Shown here in pieces: positions 50,651 to 58,921 of a stretch of 64,000 bases of DNA (positions are counted from its first letter, which is position 1; each line of letters begins with the position of its first letter). Source of the DNA: Acinetobacter seifertii (GTDB lineage: Bacteria; Pseudomonadota; Gammaproteobacteria; Pseudomonadales; Moraxellaceae). The translations under genes and the position numbers were made by a program. The stretch spans positions 923,204 through 987,203 of the forward strand of contig NZ_KB851200.1 in the NCBI RefSeq assembly GCF_000368065.1, in the 5' to 3' direction. The notes under the pieces were generated by a model that was not told where the DNA came from, searched no databases, and was given only the letters and a program-made list of their open reading frames with translations.

Positions 50651-50944
50651 GGTTAAAAACCAGATGTAATAGCCTAACAGCATAAGAGGCCAAGCTATCC
50701 ATGGGCTAAATAACCATTTCCATAACCAGAAGTGGGGTACGAAACCAACACCGTAGATAAACCCTCCGGAAATTCCCACCATAACCTGCATAAGCTGACT
50801 ATGGTTGTAGTGTCCGTTTGCATCTAGCATCAGTGAAGGATGAACCAATAAAATTGCAGCAAGCGGCAATGCCAACAGAAATGAAATGGCCATTGCAAAT
50901 GCTTGAGCTTTTCGTTGATTTGATGTTGTCATTGCATTTGCCAT
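50648..50944 (-). CDS. ybgE: Cyd operon protein YbgE
   Basis: 98 residues with three hydrophobic segments (about 14-36, 50-68, 78-96). FAMAISFLLALPLAAILLVH, then GISGGFIYGVGFVPHFWLWK and a final WPLMLLGYYIWFL are typical for YbgE. It is the last gene of the cytochrome bd operon, starting 3 bases after cydX. Its role in the oxidase is not established in any organism I know. Confidence 0.88.
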   Translation of the reverse strand: MANAMTTSNQRKAQAFAMAISFLLALPLAAILLVHPSLMLDANGHYNHSQLMQVMVGISGGFIYGVGFVPHFWLWKWLFSPWIAWPLMLLGYYIWFLT

Positions 50945-50947
50945 GAT

Positions 50948-51049
50948 CTATTCCTCATCTAAATCTTGATGATGTTCGATATAAAGCGCACTGAGTACAC
51001 CCGCAAAACATGCCATCAAAATTCCAAGAATCCATGCGAAATACCACAT
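50948..51049 (-). CDS. cydX: Cytochrome bd small subunit CydX (33 residues)
   Basis: ATG to TAG gives 33 residues: MWYFAWILGILMACFAGVLS, then ALYIEHHQDLDEE. MWYFAW-ILG is the hallmark of CydX, a single-span subunit needed for stability and activity of cytochrome bd oxidase. AGGAG stands seven to eight bases ahead of the ATG. It lies between cydB (13-base gap) and ybgE (3-base gap) on the same strand, its standard place. Easily missed because of its size. Confidence 0.95.
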   Translation of the reverse strand: MWYFAWILGILMACFAGVLSALYIEHHQDLDEE

Positions 51050-51062
51050 ATGCTTCTCCTTA

Positions 51063-52208
51063 TTAGTACAAGCTGTGCGAGTTTGACTCGATATGTTTAT
51101 TGGTAATCACGCCCCACATTTTGTAATACGACCAAGTGGTATATATCAAAATGATTGGAACAAATATACAAGCAGCAACTGTCATAACACCTAAAGTACG
51201 GTGACTTGATACAGCATCCCACATTGTTAAGCTCGAGTTCGGGTTAATACTCGATGGCAATAAAAATGGGAAGAGAGCAAACCCAGCAGTTAAGATCGCA
51301 CCAACAATCATTAAGCTTGTACCAGCAAAGCTCAAGCCTGCTTTTGCTCTTGATGCTGTAAAGAAGGCAAGAATTGCCCCTAAAATTGCGACAATTGGAG
51401 CAACCTTAGTGATTGGATAGCTAGTGTAGTTGTTCATCCAGCCTGGGTTGTTATTTGTGACGACTTGTTTAGCTAAAGGATTAAGAGCAGCGTTTGGATT
51501 AATTGCTGCAGCATAGCTATAACCTGGTACTTGACCGAAGTACAACCATGCACCAATGACAAGGAAACAAATTAAGAATACTGCTGCCATAATTTGTGTG
51601 GCTTTAGCAGAACGTTGTTTTAAAGCGCCGTCTGTACGTAGCATTAGCCAAGCACCACCATGCGCACACAACATAGATAAACTAACAATACCGCAAACTA
51701 AGGCAAATGGGTTAAGAAGAGCAAAGAAGCTACCTGAATATTCAGAGCGCAATGTGCTATCTAAACTAAAAGGGATACCTAAGAATAAATTACCGAACGC
51801 TACACCGAAAACTAGAGCAGGCACTGCACCACCTATACATAGCCCCCAATCCCAAGAGTTACGCCATTTTGTATTTTCAAGTTTAGAACGATAGTCAAAA
51901 CCTACTGGGCGTAAGAATAAGGCAAATAGCACAAGTAATAAGGCCCAATACATTCCCGAGAATGCAACTGCATAAACCATTGGCCATGCAGCAAATAAGG
52001 CACCACCTGCAGTAATAAACCAAACCTGATTTCCATCCCAGTGCGGTGCAATAGTATTAATAGCCGCACGGCGTTCATTATCAGTTTTACCAACAAAAGG
52101 CATAAGTGCCATTGAGCCCATATCGAAGCCATCGGTTAAAGCAAACCCGATGAGTAAGACTCCAACTAACACCCACCATATGATTTTTAGGAGTTCGTAT
52201 TCAATCAT
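51063..52208 (-). CDS. cydB: Cytochrome bd ubiquinol oxidase subunit II
   Basis: Membrane subunit that pairs with CydA. 381 residues with eight or nine spans. The N terminus [20 protein letters not shown] is followed by [20 protein letters not shown], with the conserved GFDMG block; [20 protein letters not shown] and GFDYRSK follow. The start overlaps the cydA stop by four bases (ATGA), so the two subunits are made in equal amounts by coupling. Confidence 0.96.
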   Translation of the reverse strand: MIEYELLKIIWWVLVGVLLIGFALTDGFDMGSMALMPFVGKTDNERRAAINTIAPHWDGNQVWFITAGGALFAAWPMVYAVAFSGMYWALLLVLFALFLRPVGFDYRSKLENTKWRNSWDWGLCIGGAVPALVFGVAFGNLFLGIPFSLDSTLRSEYSGSFFALLNPFALVCGIVSLSMLCAHGGAWLMLRTDGALKQRSAKATQIMAAVFLICFLVIGAWLYFGQVPGYSYAAAINPNAALNPLAKQVVTNNNPGWMNNYTSYPITKVAPIVAILGAILAFFTASRAKAGLSFAGTSLMIVGAILTAGFALFPFLLPSSINPNSSLTMWDAVSSHRTLGVMTVAACIFVPIILIYTTWSYYKMWGVITNKHIESNSHSLY

Positions 52209-53791
52209 GATAAAGCCTCCCCATTAACAGCTGCTTTTGTCTCTTGCTTTTCAAAATGATATTTACCAGTATGAAGTGAGCTTGGTCCTAAGCGAGCAAA
52301 TTTAATCATTAAGTACATTTCAATAATAAGCAGGACAGTGTAGAACGCTGCTAACGCGAGGATAGAGCCCCATACATCACCTGTACTTAAACTCGAAGTT
52401 GATAAGTGAGTTGGTAGAATTTCACCAATAGACCAAGGTTGACGGCCACCTTCAGCAACGAACCAGCCTGTTTGAGCTGCAATCCATGGAAGTGGTAACG
52501 CAAACAATGCATATTTGAGTAACCACGGTTTATTTTCAGCATTTCTTTTTGCTACAGCCCAAGTGGCCAAAATGAAAAGAAGCAACATTAAGAAACCAGA
52601 GGCCACCATTGCACGGAATGAGAAGAATAGAGCAGTTACATTTGGAATGGTGTCTTTAACAGCGGCTTGAATGTTTTGTTCACTTGCATCCACGACATTT
52701 GGTGCGTATTTCTTAAGAAGTAAGCCATAGCCTAAATCTTTTTGATTTTTTTCAAATGAAGCTAATAATTCTGGTGAGCGGTCTCCAGCACGTAGTTTTT
52801 CAAGTTCAGCATAAGCAAGCATACCGTTACGAATACGGACTTCGTGCTGTTGCATTAAGTCTTTTAGACCAGTGACTTCTTTGGTTGTTGAGCGAGTTGC
52901 AATTAGACCTAATGCATAAGGAATTTTAACTGCATAGTCTGTTCGCATTTCTTCATGGTTTGGCACACCAAATAAAGTAAATGGAGCTGGAGCAGGGTGA
53001 GTATCCCATTCTGCTTCAATTGCAGCGAGTTTAGTTTTTTGTACATCACCTAGTTCATAACCAGACTCATCACCAAGCAAAATCACTGAAAGTGTAGAGG
53101 CAAGACCAAAAATGGCAGCAATCGCGAATGAACGGCGGGCAAAAGGCAGATCACGTTTTTTAAGTAAGTAGTAACTTGAAATTGCGAGTACGAAAATTGC
53201 ACCTGTTACGTACCCAGCAGAAACAGTATGTACAAACTTAACCTGTGCTACAGGGTTAAAAATAAGTGCACCGAAATCTACAAGCTCCATACGCATTGTT
53301 TCAAAGTTAAATGCTGCACCTACAGGGTTTTGCATCCAGCCATTGGCAACTAAAATCCAGAGAGCTGACATATTAGAGCCAAGGGCAACTAACCAAGTAA
53401 CCCCTAAATGCTGTACTTTACTCAGACGGTCCCATCCGAAGAAGAATAAACCGATAAATGTTGACTCAAGGAAAAATGCCATCAAGCCTTCAATTGCTAA
53501 TGGGGCACCGAAAATATCACCAACATAGTGTGAGTAATATGCCCAGTTTGTTCCGAATTGGAACTCCATGGTGAGGCCAGTAGTTACGCCTAAGGCAAAG
53601 TTAATACCGAATAGTTTTCCCCAAAATTTAGTCATATCCTTGTAAATTTCTTTACCCGATATAACGTAAGTGGTTTCCATAATAGCCAGAATGAATGCAA
53701 GGCCTAGGGTCAAGGGTACGAAAAGAAAGTGATACATTGCGGTCATCGCAAACTGGAACCGCGAAAGATCAACCACGCTTTCAGAAATCAT
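52205..53791 (-). CDS. cydA: Cytochrome bd ubiquinol oxidase subunit I
   Basis: Binds hemes b558, b595 and d; oxidises quinol and reduces oxygen. 528 residues. [20 protein letters not shown] carries the His ligand of the high-spin heme; [20 protein letters not shown] holds the second His. The quinol-binding loop [20 protein letters not shown] is of the long type, about 250-390. ATG 53791 was chosen (AAGGAG upstream); the extra TTG codon before it is not needed. Its first base is the last base of the cydP stop. Confidence 0.96.
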   Translation of the reverse strand: MISESVVDLSRFQFAMTAMYHFLFVPLTLGLAFILAIMETTYVISGKEIYKDMTKFWGKLFGINFALGVTTGLTMEFQFGTNWAYYSHYVGDIFGAPLAIEGLMAFFLESTFIGLFFFGWDRLSKVQHLGVTWLVALGSNMSALWILVANGWMQNPVGAAFNFETMRMELVDFGALIFNPVAQVKFVHTVSAGYVTGAIFVLAISSYYLLKKRDLPFARRSFAIAAIFGLASTLSVILLGDESGYELGDVQKTKLAAIEAEWDTHPAPAPFTLFGVPNHEEMRTDYAVKIPYALGLIATRSTTKEVTGLKDLMQQHEVRIRNGMLAYAELEKLRAGDRSPELLASFEKNQKDLGYGLLLKKYAPNVVDASEQNIQAAVKDTIPNVTALFFSFRAMVASGFLMLLLFILATWAVAKRNAENKPWLLKYALFALPLPWIAAQTGWFVAEGGRQPWSIGEILPTHLSTSSLSTGDVWGSILALAAFYTVLLIIEMYLMIKFARLGPSSLHTGKYHFEKQETKAAVNGEALS

Positions 53792-53985
53792 CAACGTGTC
53801 TCCTTAATATGGGAAGTATTATCGCCAGCAATATGCTCAGCGACTTGATTGTCGAAATTTTTGGGGATGGTGGGAGCATCAAACCAAATATGTTTGATTG
53901 TTAAGAGAAGCACGACTTTAATTATTAGAATAATCGTGATTTCTCTAACTAATTTGGCATTAATATCTAGATTTTTAAGGCTCAT
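53791..53985 (-). CDS. cydP: Small cytochrome oxidase subunit-like protein CydP
   Basis: 64 residues with one membrane span: [20 protein letters not shown] then KHIWFDAP, followed by a hydrophilic tail. A single span ending in W-F-x-x-P directly upstream of cydA is the pattern of the CydP family known in Pseudomonas and Acinetobacter. GAGG lies nine bases ahead of the ATG. The TGA overlaps the cydA ATG by one base, so cydP is the first gene of the cyd operon. The biochemical role is not known. Confidence 0.82.
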   Translation of the reverse strand: MSLKNLDINAKLVREITIILIIKVVLLLTIKHIWFDAPTIPKNFDNQVAEHIAGDNTSHIKETR

Positions 53986-54356
53986 AAAATAAACCTCGAT
54001 ACATATTAATTTTATTATTAATCAAAATATATTAAAAATAAACAATAAATATATTTTAAATAAAAACTTAATTATATTTATTATTTAAAACAATAACTTG
54101 GATGTTTAAATAATTTAAAATAAAATATCTTACTAAAATGGTTTGAATTGATTGTTAAATCCAACTAAAACACTTGTAAATAATAAAAATTAAATCCAAC
54201 TAAAATACTTGGTTATTTTTTATTCTGAGTATTTTGGTTGGTTTAAAATAAAAATTGAACAAATAGAAGGGAGTGGATATGACTCAGTTAAGAAAGAGCA
54301 TCCATAAAAAAAATATTGTTTTGATAAATCTTAAGAAGGGTATAAAAGTATAAAAA
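53986..54356. other. AT-rich region upstream of the cyd operon with repeats
   Basis: Extremely AT-rich. A motif AAATCCAACTAAAA-ACTTG occurs twice as direct repeats (about 54158-54175 and 54193-54211), and a third inverted copy (TATTTTGGTTGGTTTAA, 54230-54247) allows a long imperfect hairpin 54190-54247. The cyd promoter must be here; I saw no convincing ANR/FNR site. A 24-codon ORF at 54279-54353 has a good ribosome site but no other support. Confidence 0.55.
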
Positions 54357-54965
54357 TTAGTCTGGTGCAAATAAGTCGTTGGACATCGAAATCTTTTTTG
54401 CAAGATAGTGGCTTTTTTGAACTCTCACTAAAATCACTTGTGAATATAATTCTAATTCACCATATTCTGGTTCAACTTGAACATAATGTAGTTGACCAAA
54501 TTCATCTCTTACGCGTGCTTGAGCTGAAAAACCTGGTCTAGCACTGCCGCTTGAGATAGTTGCTAGTCGTCCTAACAGATTGTAATTGGTGTGAGTGAGC
54601 TTTGGTTTAATTACTTGGTCAAGACAGTGGATCATGAATACAGTAAAAAAGATTGCGATGACCAGTGCAGGAATAATTAAATAAAAAGGAGTTATAAAGT
54701 AATGCTGTATTGCAAAGAAAGAGAGTTGTAAGAAATAACCTGCAAAGCTGAAATTAATAAGTAAAAAAACGAAAATTAGAGCTTTAGAAAATTTAACATT
54801 TAGTAATGGCGAGTTAGTAAGCCAGTCGGGTGCAATTTTTTTAAGTAGTTGGCTTGGACGTAACCCAATATACATACCAATGGTTTCTACCACGCTGAGC
54901 AATATCAAAGCCACAACACTTAAATGAAATGGCATAAGATAATAATTAAAAAAGAAATCAGCCAT
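54357..54965 (-). CDS. YqiJ-like inner-membrane protein with OB-fold tail
   Basis: 202 residues. Three or four membrane spans in the first 125 residues (FHLSVVALILLSVVETIGMY, FSKALIFVFLLINFSFAGYF, PFYLIIPALVIAIFFTVFMI). A soluble C-terminal part follows (NYNLLGRLATISSGSARPGF, ELYSQVILVRVQKSHYLAKK) that fits a small beta-barrel of the NfeD/OB type. This layout matches YqiJ, normally paired with the flotillin-like YqiK. No yqiK is adjacent here, which is unusual if the assignment holds. Confidence 0.65.
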   Translation of the reverse strand: MADFFFNYYLMPFHLSVVALILLSVVETIGMYIGLRPSQLLKKIAPDWLTNSPLLNVKFSKALIFVFLLINFSFAGYFLQLSFFAIQHYFITPFYLIIPALVIAIFFTVFMIHCLDQVIKPKLTHTNYNLLGRLATISSGSARPGFSAQARVRDEFGQLHYVQVEPEYGELELYSQVILVRVQKSHYLAKKISMSNDLFAPD

Positions 54966-54990
54966 GGTAGAAACTCTAATGTTGATGATC

Positions 54991-55314
54991 TTAGTCTACG
55001 ATATAAATACCGCCATCTGAATGGACTTTAATCTCAACTTTATTTAAAAAATCACCTAAACAAGGACCTGATATACATTCACCAGTTTCCACGTTAAATA
55101 AAGCACCGTGAGTAGAACATTGAATATATTCTTGGTCTTGATCTAGAAATTGATTTTCTAAGTATTCAAGTTCTGTTTGCAAATGTGGGCATAAATTCTG
55201 ATAAGCATAGAATGAGCCATCACGCTGTGTAATGAAAATAGTTGTTCCTTGTAAAGTGTCAAAAGCTCTAGCTTCACGCTCAGGAACTTCTTCCGTCATA
55301 CAGATCCTTTCCAT
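54991..55314 (-). CDS. Rieske [2Fe-2S] ferredoxin-like protein
   Basis: About 107 residues, one Rieske domain. Cluster ligands are CPH in YQNLCPHLQTELEYLENQFL and CSTH in YIQCSTHGALFNVETGECIS; GPCLGDFLNKVEIKV follows. No membrane anchor, so a soluble electron carrier. ATG 55314 is one base after the stop of the kinase gene, fitting translational coupling; ATG 55299 has a better ribosome site (AGGA) and would remove five residues. Partner enzyme unknown. Confidence 0.85.
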   Translation of the reverse strand: MERICMTEEVPEREARAFDTLQGTTIFITQRDGSFYAYQNLCPHLQTELEYLENQFLDQDQEYIQCSTHGALFNVETGECISGPCLGDFLNKVEIKVHSDGGIYIVD

Positions 55315-55315
55315 T

Positions 55316-56320
55316 TCAAGCACATTCCTTCTGAAAATTTTCAAGAAGTTTAGCATAGTCATTAATGGCTAAACGAGGACCAAATTGAGACACAACTTCA
55401 CTAGAAATTAGGATAGCTAACTGTGCAGCAGAATTTAAATCTTCGTGATGGTTTAATGCATAGAGGAATGCGCCTGCAAAAGCATCACCAGCGCCATTTG
55501 TATCTACAGCTTCTACGTGACGACCTGCCACATGAAAATGTTGCGTAGGGTTTGCAACTAAAGCACCTTTTGCACTTTGTGTAATCACAATGGTGTGGTT
55601 TTTAAAGCGTAATTGAGCAAGTGCATCTTCTACGGTAGTCGTATTGGTATACATTAAAGCTTCTTGTTCATTACAGAACAATAAATCTACACCATCATCC
55701 ATCAGCTCTTCTAGACCTTCACGGGCATATTGAACCATTGCAGGATCTGATAAAGATAAAGCGATTTTAACGCCGTGAGCTTTTGCAATTTCTCGTGCTT
55801 GTTTTACTGCTTTACGAGCTGTTTCACTTGTAGAGAGATAACCTTCAATATAGAGCCATTTTGCTGTTTTTAACGGCTCAAAATCGATTTGATCTTGAGA
55901 AAGTTCAGCCGTAATACCTAAATAGGTATGCATGGTACGCTCAGAGTCTGGGCTAATAAGTACCATACAGGTACCTGTTACACCTTCACTGATTGACTTA
56001 GGAGTGGTTTGGATGCCAGCTTCGTTTAGACCTTGTAGGTAAATTTCACCTAACTGATCATGACCAACACGACACCCATAAAAAGCGCTACCGCCTAATG
56101 CAGTAAAGGCTACAGTTGTATTTGCTGCAGAACCACCACTTGCTTGGCCTTTGTAATCTTGAGTTTGCTTTAATTTTTCATATAAAGCAGATTGTGTTTC
56201 ACCGTCAGACAACTGCATGGTGCCTTTTTGTAAGCCTTGCTGACTAAGAAAATCATCAGACACTTTAAATTCTTGGTCGATTAATGCATTACCAATTGCA
56301 AAAAGATCTACAGTTGCCAT
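55316..56320 (-). CDS. Adenosine kinase, PfkB family
   Basis: 334 residues. FAIGNALIDQEFKVSDDFL, then GQASGGSAANTTVAFTALGG with the purine nucleoside-binding G-G-S-A-A-N-T pattern, GCRVGHDQLGEIY, and the phosphate-transfer loop VDTNGAGDAFAGAFLYAL with the catalytic Asp. This set is typical of bacterial adenosine kinase-like PfkB proteins; other sugar specificity cannot be excluded. ATG 56320 was preferred over a GTG four codons earlier. Coupled to the Rieske gene downstream. Confidence 0.85.
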   Translation of the reverse strand: MATVDLFAIGNALIDQEFKVSDDFLSQQGLQKGTMQLSDGETQSALYEKLKQTQDYKGQASGGSAANTTVAFTALGGSAFYGCRVGHDQLGEIYLQGLNEAGIQTTPKSISEGVTGTCMVLISPDSERTMHTYLGITAELSQDQIDFEPLKTAKWLYIEGYLSTSETARKAVKQAREIAKAHGVKIALSLSDPAMVQYAREGLEELMDDGVDLLFCNEQEALMYTNTTTVEDALAQLRFKNHTIVITQSAKGALVANPTQHFHVAGRHVEAVDTNGAGDAFAGAFLYALNHHEDLNSAAQLAILISSEVVSQFGPRLAINDYAKLLENFQKECA

Positions 56321-56470
56321 ATGTGTTGTCACAGAGTAAAAAATCAGATTTATAAGTTTACACCATTGCTCACCTTTGCTGTAGTTTGTTGAATAAAATT
56401 CAGGTAATTCAGCGGTTAGCAGACAAAGTATGTTTTGGCTAGGCTATTGAAATAATCCTTTTAATAAATA

Positions 56471-56515
56471 TTATCAATTAATAATGATTCTTGATAATAT
56501 TTACAAAGGTATAGT
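56471..56515 (+). promoter_or_regulatory. Fur-box-like site and promoter of the siderophore receptor
   Basis: Overlapping NAT(A/T)AT hexamers (TTATCAATTAATAATGATTC and TTGATAATAT) cover 56471-56500, directly ahead of TATAGT at 56510-56515. An iron-responsive receptor gene begins at 56559. The match is imperfect; iron control is inferred. Confidence 0.55.
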
Positions 56516-56558
56516 ATTTCATTGAAACTTCGCGTGAAATTATTCATAGCGAACTTAC

Positions 56559-58670
56559 ATGAAGCGTTCTATTTTATTTATTTCATCATTTGGGGTTATA
56601 ACAGGCCATGTATATGCCGCAGAGGCAGACTCACAGGCTGTAACCAACCTTCCAACAATTTCAGTAAAGGCTGAGAAGGAAAAAAGTTTAAAACAAGAAG
56701 TAGGTCAAGCATCCAGTGCCACTAAGGGACTTATGCAATTAAAAGATGTTCCTCAAATTGTAAATGTTGTACCGAATCAAATTTTAAGAGAGCAGACAGT
56801 GACATCTATGCAAGGTGCCTTGCAAAACGTTGCTGGTTTAAGCTTTAGTGTTGGTGATGGACAACGTGATCAGGTCATGATTCGTGGTTTCTCAGCAATC
56901 ACAGATAACTATGTAGATGGTATTCGCGATGATGCATTGTATTTTCGTGATATGTCGAATGTTGAACGAGTTGAGGTACTAAAAGGACCTGCTTCTGTAC
57001 TTTATGGACGTGGTTCAGCGGGTGGTTTGGTCAATAAAATTAATAAAAAACCAATGGATCAATCTTTGCGTGAAGTGAGCCTGATTGGTAGTACTACAGG
57101 TCAACGCCGTGCAGAAGTCGATGTGAATGAAAAAGTGGCAGAGAATGTTAAGGTTCGTTTAACTGGTGCAGTTGAAGACTCAGATGGTTATCGTGATCAG
57201 GCCTTTTTAAAACGTCAGGCGGTGGCTCCATCAATACAGTGGGATATTAGCGATAAAACTAAACTTTTACTACAGGCTGACTATTTGCATGATGATCGTT
57301 TAGCGGATCAAGGCTTCCCGACAGATCCAATTACAGGTAAACCTGTTAAAACAAATCCTAAAACTTTTTATGGTGCATTAAACGGTAAAGAAGTTGGGGA
57401 TGTTGACACTGAAATCTCAAGTCAAACTATCAGCTTAGACCATGAGTTTAATGATCAACTCAAATATCATGGTGCAGTTCGCCACTATAATTATTCATTA
57501 GACCGTCAATATAGTGTTGTATCCCATCAAGATTCTGCAAAAAATAAATTGCCTGCTGATCAAATTCAATTAAGTCAAAATAAACGCTTGCGTAATGAAG
57601 ATGGTGTGTATGTTCAACAAGAGTTGAGCGCTTTATTTAATACAGGTTTCTTAAAGCATAATATCTTAATAGGTGCTGAATATAGCAAGCAGCATAAAGA
57701 TGAGATACTTTGGCAAGGTGCTAAAACAACTACTGATTTATATGACCCTAAATTAGAGTACTGGGCGCCTATTAATACAGGAACTACAGCTGCACGTAAT
57801 AACAATAGCAATACTTTTGAAAATTACGGCGTGTATCTGCAAGACTTAATGACTGTTACAGACCAGCTTAAAGTTTTAGTTGGTTTACGTTATGACAATC
57901 TATCTCAAGATCGTGATGATAAAACAAGCGCGAATTTAGACTTAAACCGTACTGACAATACTTATTCTCCACGAATTGGAGTGGTCTATCAGCCAATAAG
58001 CAATCTTTCACTCTATACTTCTTATAACCGTTCTTTTCAGCCTTTGGCTGATTCATTTGTTTTTTATCAAAACAGTGATGATTTAAAGCCAACAAAAACC
58101 GAAAATTATGAGGTGGGTGCAAAGTGGGATGTAAATGATCAATTGAATGTGACATTGGCTTTATTTGAAATGAGCCAAACCAATATTCAAAATCAAGATC
58201 CAGCTAATCCAACGCAAGCACTGTTAGCAGGCGAACAAAAAACCAAAGGTGTTGAACTTTCATTAACAGGTCAGTTGACTGATCAATTGTCCGTGCTAGC
58301 TGGCTATTCTTATATGAATGGTAAGATTGAAAAATCGACCATTGGATTTACGGGTAATCACTCAGCGCTTACGCCAAACAATACAGCTAACCTGTGGTTA
58401 AAATACCAAATTAATGATCATTGGTATGCAGCTGTAGGTGGTCGTGGTGAATCATCACGTTTTAGCGCGCCAGACAACAAAAACGTTTTACCAGGTTATG
58501 CTGTTGTAAATGCGGCCTTAGGTTATCAAAGTGAACGTTATGATGTGAACTTGAACCTTAATAACTTGTTTGATCGTGATTACTTTGTTTCAGGTCATAG
58601 TGGAGCAAATGATTCAAACATGATGGGTGACCCGCTAAATGCACAAGTCGCACTTCGCTATCGTTTTTAA
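56559..58670 (+). CDS. TonB-dependent siderophore receptor
   Basis: Outer-membrane transporter of 703 residues for ferric siderophores. Signal peptide MKRSILFISSFGVITGHVYA, TonB-box-like LPTISVKA, plug domain (about 50-170: GLMQLKDVPQIVNVVPNQIL, VMIRGFSAITDNYVDGIRDD, VEVLKGPASVLYGRGSAGGL) and a 22-strand barrel with ENYEVGAKWDV, GVELSLTGQL, LNNLFDRDYFVSGH and C-terminal ALRYRF. It resembles catecholate-type receptors (Fiu, CirA, PiuA), but the ligand cannot be fixed. Preceded by a Fur-like site, followed by a terminator. Confidence 0.93.
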   Translation: MKRSILFISSFGVITGHVYAAEADSQAVTNLPTISVKAEKEKSLKQEVGQASSATKGLMQLKDVPQIVNVVPNQILREQTVTSMQGALQNVAGLSFSVGDGQRDQVMIRGFSAITDNYVDGIRDDALYFRDMSNVERVEVLKGPASVLYGRGSAGGLVNKINKKPMDQSLREVSLIGSTTGQRRAEVDVNEKVAENVKVRLTGAVEDSDGYRDQAFLKRQAVAPSIQWDISDKTKLLLQADYLHDDRLADQGFPTDPITGKPVKTNPKTFYGALNGKEVGDVDTEISSQTISLDHEFNDQLKYHGAVRHYNYSLDRQYSVVSHQDSAKNKLPADQIQLSQNKRLRNEDGVYVQQELSALFNTGFLKHNILIGAEYSKQHKDEILWQGAKTTTDLYDPKLEYWAPINTGTTAARNNNSNTFENYGVYLQDLMTVTDQLKVLVGLRYDNLSQDRDDKTSANLDLNRTDNTYSPRIGVVYQPISNLSLYTSYNRSFQPLADSFVFYQNSDDLKPTKTENYEVGAKWDVNDQLNVTLALFEMSQTNIQNQDPANPTQALLAGEQKTKGVELSLTGQLTDQLSVLAGYSYMNGKIEKSTIGFTGNHSALTPNNTANLWLKYQINDHWYAAVGGRGESSRFSAPDNKNVLPGYAVVNAALGYQSERYDVNLNLNNLFDRDYFVSGHSGANDSNMMGDPLNAQVALRYRF

Positions 58671-58682
58671 TTAACAAATATC

Positions 58683-58713
58683 AAAAAAGCTCATCGAAAT
58701 GATGAGCTTTTTT
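58683..58713 (+). terminator. Terminator of the siderophore receptor gene
   Basis: AAAAAAGCTCATC, GAAAT, GATGAGCTTTTTT hairpin. Confidence 0.93.
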
Positions 58714-58921
58714 GTGTGTTGTATAGCATATAGATAGTATTAAAAGGTTTTGTTCTGCTAGGATACAACCACGTGGGCTATGTGTTTGATATCAAAGCTA
58801 TGCCCATGAAAACTAATACTCAACAAAAACATAGTATTTTACTTGGCTTTTGTTCGCCAATCTCAAGCCGACTCAGGCTATAATGAGACTTATTCACTTA
58901 TCCGATATGTTAGGAGATCAC

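Noticed and set aside
54279..54353. 24-codon ORF with a good ribosome site (GGGAG) upstream of the YqiJ-like gene end
   Set aside because: Too short to judge and no terminator, promoter or recognisable pattern; kept only as a note.
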